From Micromonospora matsumotoense (GTDB lineage: Bacteria > Actinomycetota > Actinomycetes > Mycobacteriales > Micromonosporaceae), in NCBI RefSeq assembly GCF_900091525.1, contig NZ_FMCU01000011.1:151219-215218 (forward strand): DNA of 64,000 bases, written 5' to 3'. Positions within the stretch are counted from its first letter, which is position 1; each line of letters starts with the position of its first letter. The notes beneath the pieces are model-generated. The model ran no database searches and was not told where the DNA came from. It saw only the letters and a list, made by a program, of their open reading frames with translations. Made by a program: the position numbers and the translations under genes. This document shows positions 51,501-59,307 of this stretch, one piece after another.

Positions 51501-53005
51501 ATCACCACCGCGCCGTCGCGTTGCAGCGTACGGACGGACCCGGCGAGCCGGTCCCCGCCGGGCAGCACCGCGTCGGCGAAGCCGTACCGCTGCGGGTCGT
51601 CGCCGCCGACCACCAGGCGCAGGCCGGCGTGCCGGGCGGCGGCGGTCAGCGCGTCGACGCCGGGAGCCGGTTCGGGCGCGACCCGGACGACGGCGGTGAG
51701 GCTGCCGTGGTGGACGAGACCGAGCAGCGGGCCGCCCGCCGCGCGCAGCCGCCGGCTGTCCGGGGTGTCCCCCGGGTCGTCGGCGTCGAGGTCGGCCAGG
51801 GGTCCGAGCCGCCAGCCGTCCGCCTCGTGGACGTCGTCCGGGTGGTCGGGGTCGAAGAGGGCGAACGCCCGCCCGACCACCTCACCGGTGTCCGTGTCGG
51901 ACAGCGGGGCCAGGTCGGCGAGGACGCCCCGGGCCGAACCGAGCACGGCCGAGTCCAACACCACCGTGTCGATCCGGTCGAGTTCCCGCAGCACGCTACG
52001 GTCCATGGCGATCACGCCGCGCCGGGCCAACACCCGGCCGAGCTCGGCGGCGTACCCCTCACGGCCGCTGCCGGGGGCCTTGGGCAGTGCGGCGAGCCCG
52101 AGCGCGGCGGCCCGCTTCGGCCCGGCGACGGGCCACGCGGCGGCCCCGGCGGCAGCCCCGGTGGCGAGCATCGTCGAGACGTACCGTTCGACCGGGCCGT
52201 CGGGGCGGGGGCAGGGCCGCTGGGCCCCGGGTGAGCGGGCGACGGCGCGTTCCGGGTCACCGGTCAGCCCCGGCTCGGCCCGGGTCCAGGTGGCGAGCTG
52301 GGCGCGCGCCTCACCCCACTGCACGATCCGCTGCGCGCCGTCGAGGACGATGCCGGCCCAGCCGCCGGTCAGGCCCTGCACGACCGCCTCGACGAGCGGG
52401 AACAGCACCTCGGTGCGCGGGTCGGCGCGCAACCCCCGGCCGGCGAGGTCGTGCAGCTTCGGGTGCAGGTCGACGGCGGTGAGCAGGCCGGCCACCTCCC
52501 CCGGGATCGGGGTGAACGGCAGGATCCGGGTGGCGGCGGAGATGGTCAGGCCGAGCGCGTCGGAGGCGAGCGCGCCGAGGGTCCGGGGCGTACGCGGCCC
52601 GTCCTCCGGCGGATGCGGGGGCGGGATCTCCGGGTCCGGCTCGTGCGGGCAGACCCGCTCGATCCGGGCCACCGTGTCGATCAGGGCAGCCAGCTTCGGT
52701 CTCGGTTCCTCGACGGCCACCACCACCCGGCCGGAGGGGGCGTTCACCCGGGCCCAGGCCACTCCGGGGAGCTGTTCCAGCGCCGCCTCGACCTGACGGG
52801 CCAGCCGGTCGCCGCCGTCCTGGCAGACGCCGTGCACCTCGATGTGGTGCCGACCGTCGCGGGACCAGACCCGGCGGCGGGTCAGCCCGGCCACCCGGGC
52901 CAGCCGTCCGGCGGCCGAACCGGCGGTGCGGGACGCGTCGGCGAGCAACGGGGGGACCGGCACCGACGGGAGGACCCGGCCGGCGATCCGGCCCAGCGTG
53001 GTCAT
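48560..53005 (-). CDS. Large cation-transporting P-type ATPase (CtpI/CtpH-like)
   Basis: 1481-residue membrane pump, twice the usual length. The N-terminal ~550 residues contain a heavy-metal-associated-like domain (HHIEVHGVCQDGGDRLARQV) and a degenerate first half. The second half is a complete P2-type ATPase: actuator SSLTGESLPVTK, helix motif VASVPEGLPFLVSAA, phosphorylation site CFDKTGTLTEGK (Asp938), KGAPETVLPRCGAW and the hinge MTGDGANDAPAIRLADVGIA. PEGLP suggests calcium or magnesium group transport. Mycobacterial CtpI/CtpH have the same build. The ATG at 53005 overlaps the stop of a mini-ORF; 53101 is an alternative start with GGAGGG upstream. Confidence 0.88.
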   Translation of the reverse strand: MTTLGRIAGRVLPSVPVPPLLADASRTAGSAAGRLARVAGLTRRRVWSRDGRHHIEVHGVCQDGGDRLARQVEAALEQLPGVAWARVNAPSGRVVVAVEEPRPKLAALIDTVARIERVCPHEPDPEIPPPHPPEDGPRTPRTLGALASDALGLTISAATRILPFTPIPGEVAGLLTAVDLHPKLHDLAGRGLRADPRTEVLFPLVEAVVQGLTGGWAGIVLDGAQRIVQWGEARAQLATWTRAEPGLTGDPERAVARSPGAQRPCPRPDGPVERYVSTMLATGAAAGAAAWPVAGPKRAAALGLAALPKAPGSGREGYAAELGRVLARRGVIAMDRSVLRELDRIDTVVLDSAVLGSARGVLADLAPLSDTDTGEVVGRAFALFDPDHPDDVHEADGWRLGPLADLDADDPGDTPDSRRLRAAGGPLLGLVHHGSLTAVVRVAPEPAPGVDALTAAARHAGLRLVVGGDDPQRYGFADAVLPGGDRLAGSVRTLQRDGAVVMLVSGDRAALAGSDCGLGVAAPEDLPPWGAHLLVGTDLRIPALLIEAAGVARRMTGQNIRLAMAGTGLGALGAFTAATPQLPGRSLAAVNGAAALAFANGVWRARRLPDPAEAPAAATTAWHLMPVSAVLRQLDTTPDGLTGAEAQHRHRADPDAAAGPVSLFRAFVDELANPLTPVLAAGAVLSAAFGSLVDAALVGGVVGGSALVGAVHQRNTDRALAELLSRSAVTARVLRDGAERVAAAEELVPGDVVTLGPGDAVPADCRVLTAGGLEADESSLTGESLPVTKGAAPVVAAALADRTSMLYEGTTIAAGHGTAVVVATGAQTESGRSLALARQAPPESGVEARLGTITRSAIPLAAGSAIAVAGAGLLRGVPLGQTAATAANLAVASVPEGLPFLVSAAQLAAARRLAAHGALVRNPRTIEALGRVDVLCFDKTGTLTEGKLLLAGVGDDGRFADLDGLDDGLRRVLAAGLRATPYADDPEELPQHTDRAVRYGARQAGVTEQTGASGWAAVGGLPFEPSRGYHATVGRTADGLLLSVKGAPETVLPRCGAWRLPGGRDEPLDAERRDRLHTVLADRAGAGHRILAVAECRAGAEAVTDDEVRGLVFVGFLALADGVRESAAPAVRRIRQAGVHTIMITGDHPATAEAIASAISPETDGQRVVTASELDQLDDAALGERLGRTDVVARCTPAHKVRIIQALQKCGRTVAMTGDGANDAPAIRLADVGIALGQRGTPAARAAADLVVTDDRLETIIATLVEGRAMWSSVRHALSILVGGNLGEIAFSVLSAAVTGRSALNGRQLLLVNLLTDLAPALAIAVRPPDADHAEGLLREGPDASLGGTMTREIGLRAAATTLGATVGWTAARWTGRERRAGTVALVSLVGTQLGQTVLAGGTSPTVLASTAASVGVLAAVVQTPGLSQFFGCTPLGPVGWGIAAGSALGATFANGALTRLVEHLPGPPVRWPAASDSGSS

Positions 53006-53055
53006 CGAGCGGTACGGCCGATGCGTCGGCCCCGCCCACTGCCGCCGTACGCCAT
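53002..53055 (-). CDS. 17-residue upstream ORF coupled to the P-type ATPase
   Basis: MAYGGSGRGRRIGRTAR, then a TGA that overlaps the ATPase ATG (ATGA). A consensus AGGAGG lies 5 bases before its ATG, whereas the ATPase start has no good site of its own. It may drive translation of the pump by re-initiation. Confidence 0.5.
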   Translation of the reverse strand: MAYGGSGRGRRIGRTAR

Positions 53056-53205
53056 CGCGCCTCCTGCGTTCGTCAGGCGGCCTGGCTTCCCGGTAGGGCA
53101 TCCGTTATGCCCTCCGGGCGGGGGAAGTTCCCGCCGGTGGCGGGGCATGGACGGCGGTGCCGGTGGAATCCGGCTGACGACCCGACGAGTCGGCAGGAGG
53201 CCGGG

Positions 53206-53466
53206 ATGAGCACGATCACGCGTCACCTCAGTGGCAGTCACGAGATGGTCCGCGCATACACCCGACGGGTGGAGGTGCCGATGCTGGGCGAGGTGGCGGT
53301 GCCACCGCCCGACAAGATCGCCTACTACGCCGGGTTGGGGGTGCTCGCCGCCCTCCAGGTCATCGAGTGGCCGCTCGCCCTGGTGATCACCGCCGGTCAC
53401 CTGCTCGCCGACCAGCACCTGTCGGGGCTGGCCAAGGGGCTCGGGGAGGCGCTGGAATCGGCGTGA
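53206..53466 (+). CDS. Small membrane-associated protein
   Basis: 86 residues with a hydrophobic centre (IAYYAGLGVLAALQVIEWPL, ALVITAGHLLAD) that makes one or two membrane helices and an amphipathic start. AGGAGG stands 7 bases before the ATG. It diverges from the P-type ATPase with a short gap, and similar small proteins accompany such large pumps, so a partner role is plausible. Confidence 0.7.
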   Translation: MSTITRHLSGSHEMVRAYTRRVEVPMLGEVAVPPPDKIAYYAGLGVLAALQVIEWPLALVITAGHLLADQHLSGLAKGLGEALESA

Positions 53467-53483
53467 CGAGACCAGGCTCACCC

Positions 53484-53507
53484 TTGACCTGAACCAGGGT
53501 GCAGGTC
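53484..53507 (+). promoter_or_regulatory. MerR-type operator/promoter before the MFS gene
   Basis: TTGACCTGAACCAGGGTGCA followed by GGTC: a dyad GACCTG-x-ACC-xx-GGT-x-CAGGTC overlapping a -35-like TTGACC. This is the layout of promoters controlled by MerR-family activators. No MerR gene is adjacent. Confidence 0.65.
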
Positions 53508-53555
53508 GCAGGCTGGGCGCATGCCTGACGTACCGCCCCGGGCCGGGGCCGTTCG

Positions 53556-54926
53556 GTGACCGCCACCCTCGCCCCGGCGGCCCGCCTCTACGATCCCCGG
53601 CTGCGGGCGATGACGGTGGGCAGCGTCGCCCTGGTGTCACTGCTCGCCTTCGAGGCGTTGGCGGTGGGCACCGCGATGCCCACGGTGGCCCGCGCGCTGG
53701 ACGGGTTGGGGCTCTACGCGCTCGCCTTCGGCGGTTCGTTCGCCGCCGGGGTGCTGGCCATGGTGCTCTCCGGCATCTGGTGCGACGCCCGGGGACCACG
53801 CGCCCCGATGTGGGGCGGGGTGGGGTTGTTCGTCGTCGGGTTGCTCGTCGCCGGGAGCGCCGACGCGATGGGCACGTTGGTGATCGGTCGGGCGGTGCAG
53901 GGCTTCGGGTCCGGGCTGCTCTCCGTCGCGCTGTACGTGGTGGTCGGGCAGGCGTACCCGGAGCAGCTGCGGCGGCGGGTCTTCGCCGCGTTCGCGGCGG
54001 CGTGGGTCATCCCGTCGCTGGTCGGGCCGGCGGTGGCCGGGCTGATCGTGGAACACCTGGGCTGGCGGTGGGTCTTCCTCGCGGTGCCGGTGGTGGCGTT
54101 GCCGGCGGTGCTGCTGGTCGAGTCGGGCCTGCGCACGCTCGACCGGCCGACGCCGGCCGGGCCACCGGCGGGCGCGGCGGCCCGGATCGGCTGGGCGGCC
54201 GGGGCGGGGGTGAGCGCCGCACTGCTGCACCACGGGGGGCAGCAGCGCGGCGCGTTCGCCGTGACCCTGGTGGTGGTGGCCCTCGCCGGCCTGGGGGTCT
54301 GCGCGCCCCGGCTGCTCCCGGCGGGGTTCCTGCGGGCCGCCCGGGGCCTGCCCACGGTGGTGGGTCTGCGCGGGTTGGCGGCGGCGGCCTTCGCCGGCGC
54401 GGAGGTGGTCATCCCGCTGATGCTGTCCCGGCAGCGGGGTTTCTCGCCGACCGCCGCCGGCCTGGTGCTGACCGTCGGGGCGCTGTCCTGGTCGGTGGGT
54501 TCCTGGCTCCAGGGGCGACTGCCGCCGCCGCGCTCCTCGGCGACCCTGCCCCGGTGGGGCCTGGCCTGCGTGGCGGCGGGCACGGCCACGGTCACCCTCG
54601 CCGTCTGGCCGGCGGTGCCGGTGGCGGTCGGGGTGGCCGGTTGGGCGGTGGCCGGTCTGGGGATGGGCCTGGCGTACCCGTCGCTGTCGGTGTTGACCCT
54701 GGCCCTGTCGACCCCCGACGAGCAGGGGCGCAACAGTTCGTCGTTGCAACTGGCCGACTCGCTGTTCACCGCCACGGTGCTGGCGTTGACCGGCACGGTG
54801 CTCGCCGCCGGGACGACGCCCGGTCCGGCCGGCTACGCGGGGACGCTCGCCGTGGCGGTGGGCTGCGCGCTCCTCGGCGCGCTGCTTGCCGGCCGGGTGG
54901 TGCCGGGCCGGGGGCATCCCGCCTGA
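53556..54926 (+). CDS. MFS transporter (drug efflux type)
   Basis: 456-residue membrane protein with about 12-14 helices. The first helix region SVALVSLLAFEALAVGTAMP, motif A variant SGIWCDARGPRAPMW, RAVQGFGSGLLSVALYVVVG (motif B/C region), and GWRWVFLAVPVVALPAVLLV are typical of the DHA2 export group. GTG at 53556. The substrate is unknown; the MerR-type promoter upstream suggests drug-inducible expression. Confidence 0.88.
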   Translation: MTATLAPAARLYDPRLRAMTVGSVALVSLLAFEALAVGTAMPTVARALDGLGLYALAFGGSFAAGVLAMVLSGIWCDARGPRAPMWGGVGLFVVGLLVAGSADAMGTLVIGRAVQGFGSGLLSVALYVVVGQAYPEQLRRRVFAAFAAAWVIPSLVGPAVAGLIVEHLGWRWVFLAVPVVALPAVLLVESGLRTLDRPTPAGPPAGAAARIGWAAGAGVSAALLHHGGQQRGAFAVTLVVVALAGLGVCAPRLLPAGFLRAARGLPTVVGLRGLAAAAFAGAEVVIPLMLSRQRGFSPTAAGLVLTVGALSWSVGSWLQGRLPPPRSSATLPRWGLACVAAGTATVTLAVWPAVPVAVGVAGWAVAGLGMGLAYPSLSVLTLALSTPDEQGRNSSSLQLADSLFTATVLALTGTVLAAGTTPGPAGYAGTLAVAVGCALLGALLAGRVVPGRGHPA

Positions 54927-54976
54927 TCCATCGAATCCCGCCTGGTCGACCGGGGTGACCGGGAGGATGGTGGGCG

Positions 54977-55612
54977 ATGAACTTCCTGACGATCCTGCCG
55001 ATGGCCGTGGTGATGGTGGCCGGTACGCAGCTGGTGGCGGCGGTCTTCCTCGCCTCCGGCGACCGGCCCCGTCGGGCGTCGCTGGGCTTCCTGACCGGCG
55101 CCGCGATCGTGGTGGTCGTCGGCACGACCCTCGCCTGGCTGGTCTTCCGGGTGATCAAGGGCGCGGCCGGCGGGGGTGGCCGCAGCCCGGTCGAGACGGC
55201 CATCGACTGGGTGGTGCTCGGGCTGCTGGTGGTGCTGGCGGTGGTGGTGTTCGTCCGGCGGCACTCCTCCGGCGAGCCGAAGTGGATGGGCCGCCTCCAG
55301 CACGCCGGCTTCGGGTACGCGCTCCGGCTGGGACTGCTGCTCTTCGTGGTGATGCCCTCCGACGACCTCACGATGGTGACGGTGGGGGCGAGCGCGGCCC
55401 GGCACGGCCTGTCGTGGTGGCACCTGGTGCCGTTCATGCTGCTGACCCTGCTGTTGCTCGCGTTGCCGCTGCTGGCGTTGCTGCTGCTCGGTGACCGGGC
55501 GGACCGGACGCTGCCCCGGATGCGCGACTGGGCGGACCGGCACTCGTGGATCATCAGCGAGGCGGTGGTCGTCTTCTTCCTCGCGTTGACCGTCGTCGAC
55601 CTGCTCAGGTGA
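54977..55612 (+). CDS. GAP-family integral membrane protein
   Basis: 211 residues with six hydrophobic segments in a 3+3 arrangement, for example ILPMAVVMVAGTQLVAAVFL, LTGAAIVVVVGTTLAWLVF and MLLTLLLLALPLLALLLLG. The conserved LFVVMPSDDLTMVTVGASAA segment matches the GAP/Sap (peptidoglycolipid-addressing) group, related to LysE exporters. Probably helps export a lipid or small molecule. It follows the MFS gene by 50 bases. Confidence 0.75.
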   Translation: MNFLTILPMAVVMVAGTQLVAAVFLASGDRPRRASLGFLTGAAIVVVVGTTLAWLVFRVIKGAAGGGGRSPVETAIDWVVLGLLVVLAVVVFVRRHSSGEPKWMGRLQHAGFGYALRLGLLLFVVMPSDDLTMVTVGASAARHGLSWWHLVPFMLLTLLLLALPLLALLLLGDRADRTLPRMRDWADRHSWIISEAVVVFFLALTVVDLLR

Positions 55613-55676
55613 GGCCGGGGGCCGGTGTCACGTTCCGGGTGGCCGGCCCGTCGGGCGGTCGGCGGAGGGAGACGGG

Positions 55677-56462
55677 ATGCGGGTGCTGGTGACGGGTGCC
55701 GGCGGGACGTTGGGGCGGGCGGTGCTGCCCCGGTTGCGTACCGACGGATTCACGGTGCGGGCGATGAGCCGGCGACCCCGGCACGACCCGGCGGCGGACT
55801 GGGTGGTCGCCGACCTGGACACCGGGGCCGGGTTGGTCGAGGCGGTGGCCGGGATGGACGCGGTGCTGCACCTGGCCTCCCGGCCCGGTGGCGGCACCCG
55901 GACACACCGGGTGGACGTGCTGGGCACCCGCCGGCTGGCCCTGGCCGCCGGGTACGCGGGCGTGGCCCATCTGCTGTACGTCTCGATCGTCGGCGTGGAC
56001 CGGGTGCCGATCCCGTACTACCGGCACAAGGAGGCGGCGGAGCAGGTGGTGGCTGCCGGACCGGTGCCGTGGACGGTGCTGCGGGCCACCCAGTTCCCGG
56101 TGTTCCTGGACCGGCTGTTGCGGGCGGCGGGCCGGATCGGCCCGGTACCGGGTGACCCGGCGGTGCTGGCCCAGCCGGTCGACCAGCACGAGGTGGCCGC
56201 CCGGCTCGCGGACCGCCTCGCCACCGGCCCGCTGACCGGGGTCGAGGAGTACGGCGGTCCGCAGGTGCTCCGCTTCGACGAGGCGGTACGGGCCTGGCGG
56301 GCGGCCCGGCGGTCCCGTGGTCCACTGCTGCCGGTGCGCCTGCCGGGGCGGCTGGGTCGTGAGCTGCGGGCGGGTGGGCTGACCACGACCGCCGTCCCGA
56401 CCGGCCGCCGGACCTGGACCGACTACCTGGTCGACACGTACGGGGGACCCGGCCGAAGATGA
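55677..56462 (+). CDS. NAD(P)-binding protein, NmrA/atypical SDR
   Basis: 261 residues. Starts MRVLVTGAGGTLGRAVLPRL, the TGxxGxxG Rossmann loop, then VVADLDTGAGLVEAVAGMDA and LLYVSIVGVDRVPIPYYRHK, the atypical SDR order with the Y-x-x-x-K-like pair (YYRHK). The ending (TGRRTWTDYLVDTYG) is usual for actinobacterial members annotated as NAD(P)H-binding or nucleoside-diphosphate-sugar epimerases. Substrate unknown. Confidence 0.85.
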   Translation: MRVLVTGAGGTLGRAVLPRLRTDGFTVRAMSRRPRHDPAADWVVADLDTGAGLVEAVAGMDAVLHLASRPGGGTRTHRVDVLGTRRLALAAGYAGVAHLLYVSIVGVDRVPIPYYRHKEAAEQVVAAGPVPWTVLRATQFPVFLDRLLRAAGRIGPVPGDPAVLAQPVDQHEVAARLADRLATGPLTGVEEYGGPQVLRFDEAVRAWRAARRSRGPLLPVRLPGRLGRELRAGGLTTTAVPTGRRTWTDYLVDTYGGPGRR

Positions 56463-56499
56463 GTCGGGCGCGGGTTCACGTTCTGCCTACCGTGACGCC

Positions 56500-56694
56500 A
56501 TGCTGGTCTTCGTCGTCACGGTGCTGCTCTACGTGTTCGGTCTGGTCTTCCTCTACGGGGTGATCCGCCTCGCGGTGCGGCACGGCATGGAGGATCTGGA
56601 GGCCCGTCGGCCGCAGGTGCTGCGGGTCGGCCGGTCGGCGACGGCCGACGACCGGGCGTTCCTGCAGGAGAATTCCTTCCTCGGCGGCAACTGA
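56500..56694 (+). CDS. Small single-pass membrane protein
   Basis: 64 residues: N-terminal membrane helix VFVVTVLLYVFGLVFLYGVI and a charged cytoplasmic tail. No recognised domain. ATG at 56500, 38 bases after the SDR gene. Confidence 0.65.
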   Translation: MLVFVVTVLLYVFGLVFLYGVIRLAVRHGMEDLEARRPQVLRVGRSATADDRAFLQENSFLGGN

Positions 56695-56840
56695 TCCGTC
56701 GGCCCTGTCGGCCCTGTCGGCTGGCCGTCGGTCGGCGTGCCCGGCGTCCTGCGGCGTGCCCGGCGGCCTGCGGCGTCCACGACGACCTGCGGGCGTGCCC
56801 CGGCGGGTGGCCTGCGGCGTGAGGTGCGAGGATCGCTGCC

Positions 56841-57392
56841 GTGATGGGAACGTTGAAGACCGAGCCCGCCCGGACCCGATCCGACCTGCTGGCGACGCCG
56901 GTGGCCGCCGCGCTGGCGCAGTGGTCGGCGGAGGCGCCCGTCGACGTCGACGACGTCCTGGTCGCCCCGATCGACGCCACGCTGGCCGACACGGCGGCCT
57001 TCTGTGCCGCGTACGAGGTGGGGCTGGACGTGTCGGCGAACTGTGTGGTGATCGCCGGCAAGCGGGAGGGCGAGATCCGGTACGCCGCGTGCGTGGTGCT
57101 CGCCACCACCCGGGCCGACGTCAACGGAGTGGTCCGCCGGGCGCTGGACGTCCGCAAGGCGAGCTTCGCCCCGATGGCCGACGCGGTCGAGGCGACCGGG
57201 ATGGAGTACGGCGGGATCACCCCGATCGGGCTGCCGGAATCGTGGCCGATCCTGGTGGACGCCCGGGTGATCGCCACCCCGCACGTGATCATCGGCTCCG
57301 GCGTACGGCACAGCAAGATCGCCCTCCCCGGGCCGGCGCTCGGCGCACTGCCGGGCGCGCGGGTGGTGGAGGGCCTGGCCCGACCCGCCTAG
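56841..57392 (+). CDS. YbaK/EbsC-type aminoacyl-tRNA deacylase
   Basis: 183 residues. The trans-editing fold is seen in ANCVVIAGKREGEIRYAACV, RADVNGVVRRALDVRKASFA with the conserved lysine, YGGITPIGLPESWPILVD and ATPHVIIGSGVRHSKIALPG. Such proteins hydrolyse mischarged Cys- or Ala-tRNA(Pro); proS lies 2 kb away on the other strand. Two ATG codons (56841 and 56844) are possible starts. Confidence 0.85.
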   Translation: MMGTLKTEPARTRSDLLATPVAAALAQWSAEAPVDVDDVLVAPIDATLADTAAFCAAYEVGLDVSANCVVIAGKREGEIRYAACVVLATTRADVNGVVRRALDVRKASFAPMADAVEATGMEYGGITPIGLPESWPILVDARVIATPHVIIGSGVRHSKIALPGPALGALPGARVVEGLARPA

Positions 57393-57413
57393 CCAATCAC
57401 GACCATCGATGTT

Positions 57414-57427
57414 GTTGCACGTGAAAC
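57414..57427. promoter_or_regulatory. parS: Distal parS-like site (one mismatch)
   Basis: GTTGCACGTGAAAC, one base off the palindrome, in the gap between two converging genes, about 45 kb from the main cluster. Confidence 0.6.
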
Positions 57428-57494
57428 ATCACGATCGTCGATGTCTGATGGGGGTCGCCGCACCCTGCGCCAGCCCCGCTCCGCCCAGCCCGGT

Positions 57495-57520
57495 CGACCT
57501 AGCTCGGCCGGGCTAGGTCG
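57495..57520. terminator. Hairpin between converging genes
   Basis: 9-bp perfect stem (CGACCTAGC at 57495-57503 with 57512-57520), 8-base loop, between the YbaK gene and the converging DsbA-like gene. Confidence 0.6.
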
Positions 57521-57607
57521 TCCTGTGTGCGCGCCGGGCTGGGAGCGGGGACGCGTCAGCGGGTCGCGGCAGCAGCTTGGCCTCGGTGAGGTGCCGGTCT
57601 TGCGGTG

Positions 57608-58240
57608 TCAGCCGGCCGATTCGCGCTGGGCGACCTCGGTCAGCGCGGCGAGCAGGGTCTCCGGCTCCTGCGCTCCGGTGACGCCGTACTTGCCGGCGAG
57701 CACGAAGGTCGGCACGCTGCTCACCCCGAGTTGGTGGGCGGCGGCCAGGTCGGCGGCCACCTCGCGCCGGCCCGCGTTCGACGCCAGGTGTTCGCGCGTC
57801 TCCGTCTCGTCCAGCCCGACGGAGACCGCCAGCGCGACCAGCGCCTCGGGTGAGCCGACATCGACCCCGTCGGTGAAGTGCGCCCGGTAGAGCGCCTCGA
57901 CCACGTCACCCGCCCGGCCGTGCCCGTCGGCGAAGCGGACCAGCCGGTGCGCGTCGAAGGTGTTGGCGCTCACCGCCCGGTCGAAGTTCAGCGTCAGCCC
58001 CACCTCGGCGGCCACCTGGGTCACCTGCCCGGCCATCGACTGGGCCCGCTCCTGGCCGCCGAACTTCGCGGCCAGCGCGTCCAGCAGCGGCTGCGGCGCG
58101 GTCACCGGCGTCGGGTCCAGCTGGAACGGCCGGTACCGGACGGTCACCTCACCGTCGTACGACGCCAGGGCCTGTTCGAAGCGGCGCTTGCCGATGTAGC
58201 ACCAGGGGCAGACCACGTCGGCGTAGATCTCGATCTCCAT
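57608..58240 (-). CDS. DsbA-family oxidoreductase, FrnE type
   Basis: 210 residues. Starts MEIEIYADVVCPWCYIGKRR with the CPWC active site and continues RFEQALASYDGEVTVRYRPF. The helical insert contains ANTFDAHRLVRFADGHGRAG and the cis-Pro segment is GVSSVPTFVLAGKYGVTGAQ. There is no signal peptide, so it acts in the cytosol, as expected for FrnE/2-hydroxychromene-isomerase-like members. It lies 20 bases downstream of the SufE gene. Confidence 0.92.
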   Translation of the reverse strand: MEIEIYADVVCPWCYIGKRRFEQALASYDGEVTVRYRPFQLDPTPVTAPQPLLDALAAKFGGQERAQSMAGQVTQVAAEVGLTLNFDRAVSANTFDAHRLVRFADGHGRAGDVVEALYRAHFTDGVDVGSPEALVALAVSVGLDETETREHLASNAGRREVAADLAAAHQLGVSSVPTFVLAGKYGVTGAQEPETLLAALTEVAQRESAG

Positions 58241-58260
58241 GATCGGAGACAACCCCCAGC

Positions 58261-58686
58261 TCAGCCAGCTTGTTCCCGCACCTGCCGCTTGAGTCGGGCC
58301 AGGATCGCGGTGCCGCCGCGCACCCGCAACGGGCTGATCACCTGGGCCAGGCCCATCCGCTGGTAGAGGTCGTCCGGCACGTCCAGCACCTGCGTGGCGC
58401 TCGCCCCGGCCAGCCCTTCGGCGAGGATGCCGGCGAAGGCCCGGGTGGTGGGCGCCTCCGGCGGGCAGTCGAACAGGGTGGTCACCGTGCGGTCCGGGTT
58501 GACCTCGGCACGCAGGAAGAACGCCGTCTGACACTCGGGGACCTGCTCCAGGTCGTCGCGATCCACCCCGGCCGGCAGCGGCGGGATCACGTCGGCGTAC
58601 TCCAGCAGCATCTCCAGCACCACGTCGCGGGGGGCGTCGGTGAACTCCCCGACGATCTCGGCCAGCCTCGTCGGCATCTCGGACAT
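58261..58686 (-). CDS. SufE-family Fe-S cluster assembly protein
   Basis: 141 residues, the normal size. Accepts sulfur from the cysteine desulfurase SufS through the Cys in QVPECQTAFFLRAE. Other family parts are RLAEIVGEFTDAPRDVVLEM, APTTRAFAGILAEGLAGASA and LGLAQVISPLRVRGG-like MGLAQVISPLRVRGGTAILA. No sulfurtransferase gene is adjacent in the window. Confidence 0.92.
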   Translation of the reverse strand: MSEMPTRLAEIVGEFTDAPRDVVLEMLLEYADVIPPLPAGVDRDDLEQVPECQTAFFLRAEVNPDRTVTTLFDCPPEAPTTRAFAGILAEGLAGASATQVLDVPDDLYQRMGLAQVISPLRVRGGTAILARLKRQVREQAG

Positions 58687-58824
58687 CCCGCCAGGCTACC
58701 GCCGCACCCCGCGCGGGTCTGCCACCAGACTGCCGTGCCGCCCGTGTGCGGGCTGGAAGGAGCCGGGACGAGGGAGTGCCGGGCGGGCGACCACACCGGT
58801 CGTGGGTCGCCCGCCCCGGGCGGG

Positions 58825-59244
58825 TCAGTTGTTCGGTGCGCCCTCGCTGATGTCGGCGAGCGCCGAGCTGGGGTCGAGCTGCATCGCCAGGTCGCCCAGG
58901 GAGACGATGCCGACGAGCTTGCGTTCGTTGTCGCAGACCAGGATGCGTCGGATGTTGCGCTCGCGCATCAACGTCACCGCCTCGCCGGCCGTGGCGTGCT
59001 GCTCGATCATCACCACCTCCCGGGTGGTGATCGAGCCGATCGAGGTGCTGGCCGGGTCGCTGCACTCGGCGACCGCCCGCACCACGATGTCCCGGTCGGT
59101 CAGCAGGCCCGCCAGCGTGGAGCCGTCGGTGACCACCACGTCCCCGATGTCGGCCTCCTTCATCACCCTGGCCGCTTCGTCCAGGGTGGTCTCCGCCGAC
59201 AGATAGACCACTTGCTTCGTCATCACGTCACTGACCCGGTACAT
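58825..59244 (-). CDS. Tandem CBS-domain protein
   Basis: 139 residues made of two CBS motifs: VSDVMTKQVVYLSAETTLDE to LLTDRDIVVRAVA, and REVVMIEQHATAGEAVTLMR to VGIVSLGDLAMQL. Stand-alone CBS pairs bind adenosine nucleotides and act as energy sensors. ATG at 59244 is chosen because GGAGGGC lies upstream. 138 bases separate it from SufE, so it is not clearly cotranscribed. Confidence 0.92.
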   Translation of the reverse strand: MYRVSDVMTKQVVYLSAETTLDEAARVMKEADIGDVVVTDGSTLAGLLTDRDIVVRAVAECSDPASTSIGSITTREVVMIEQHATAGEAVTLMRERNIRRILVCDNERKLVGIVSLGDLAMQLDPSSALADISEGAPNN

Positions 59245-59307
59245 GAGAGCCCTCCGCACAACAACCACCCTTGGACGATCCCACTTCGATACCCCGTGGC
59301 ACGTCCG

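Noticed and set aside
53005..53101. N-terminal extension of the P-type ATPase to 53101
   Set aside because: It has a GGAGGG upstream, but its 32 residues are Arg/Pro-rich and the mini-ORF with AGGAGG and ATGA overlap explains the region better. Not excluded.
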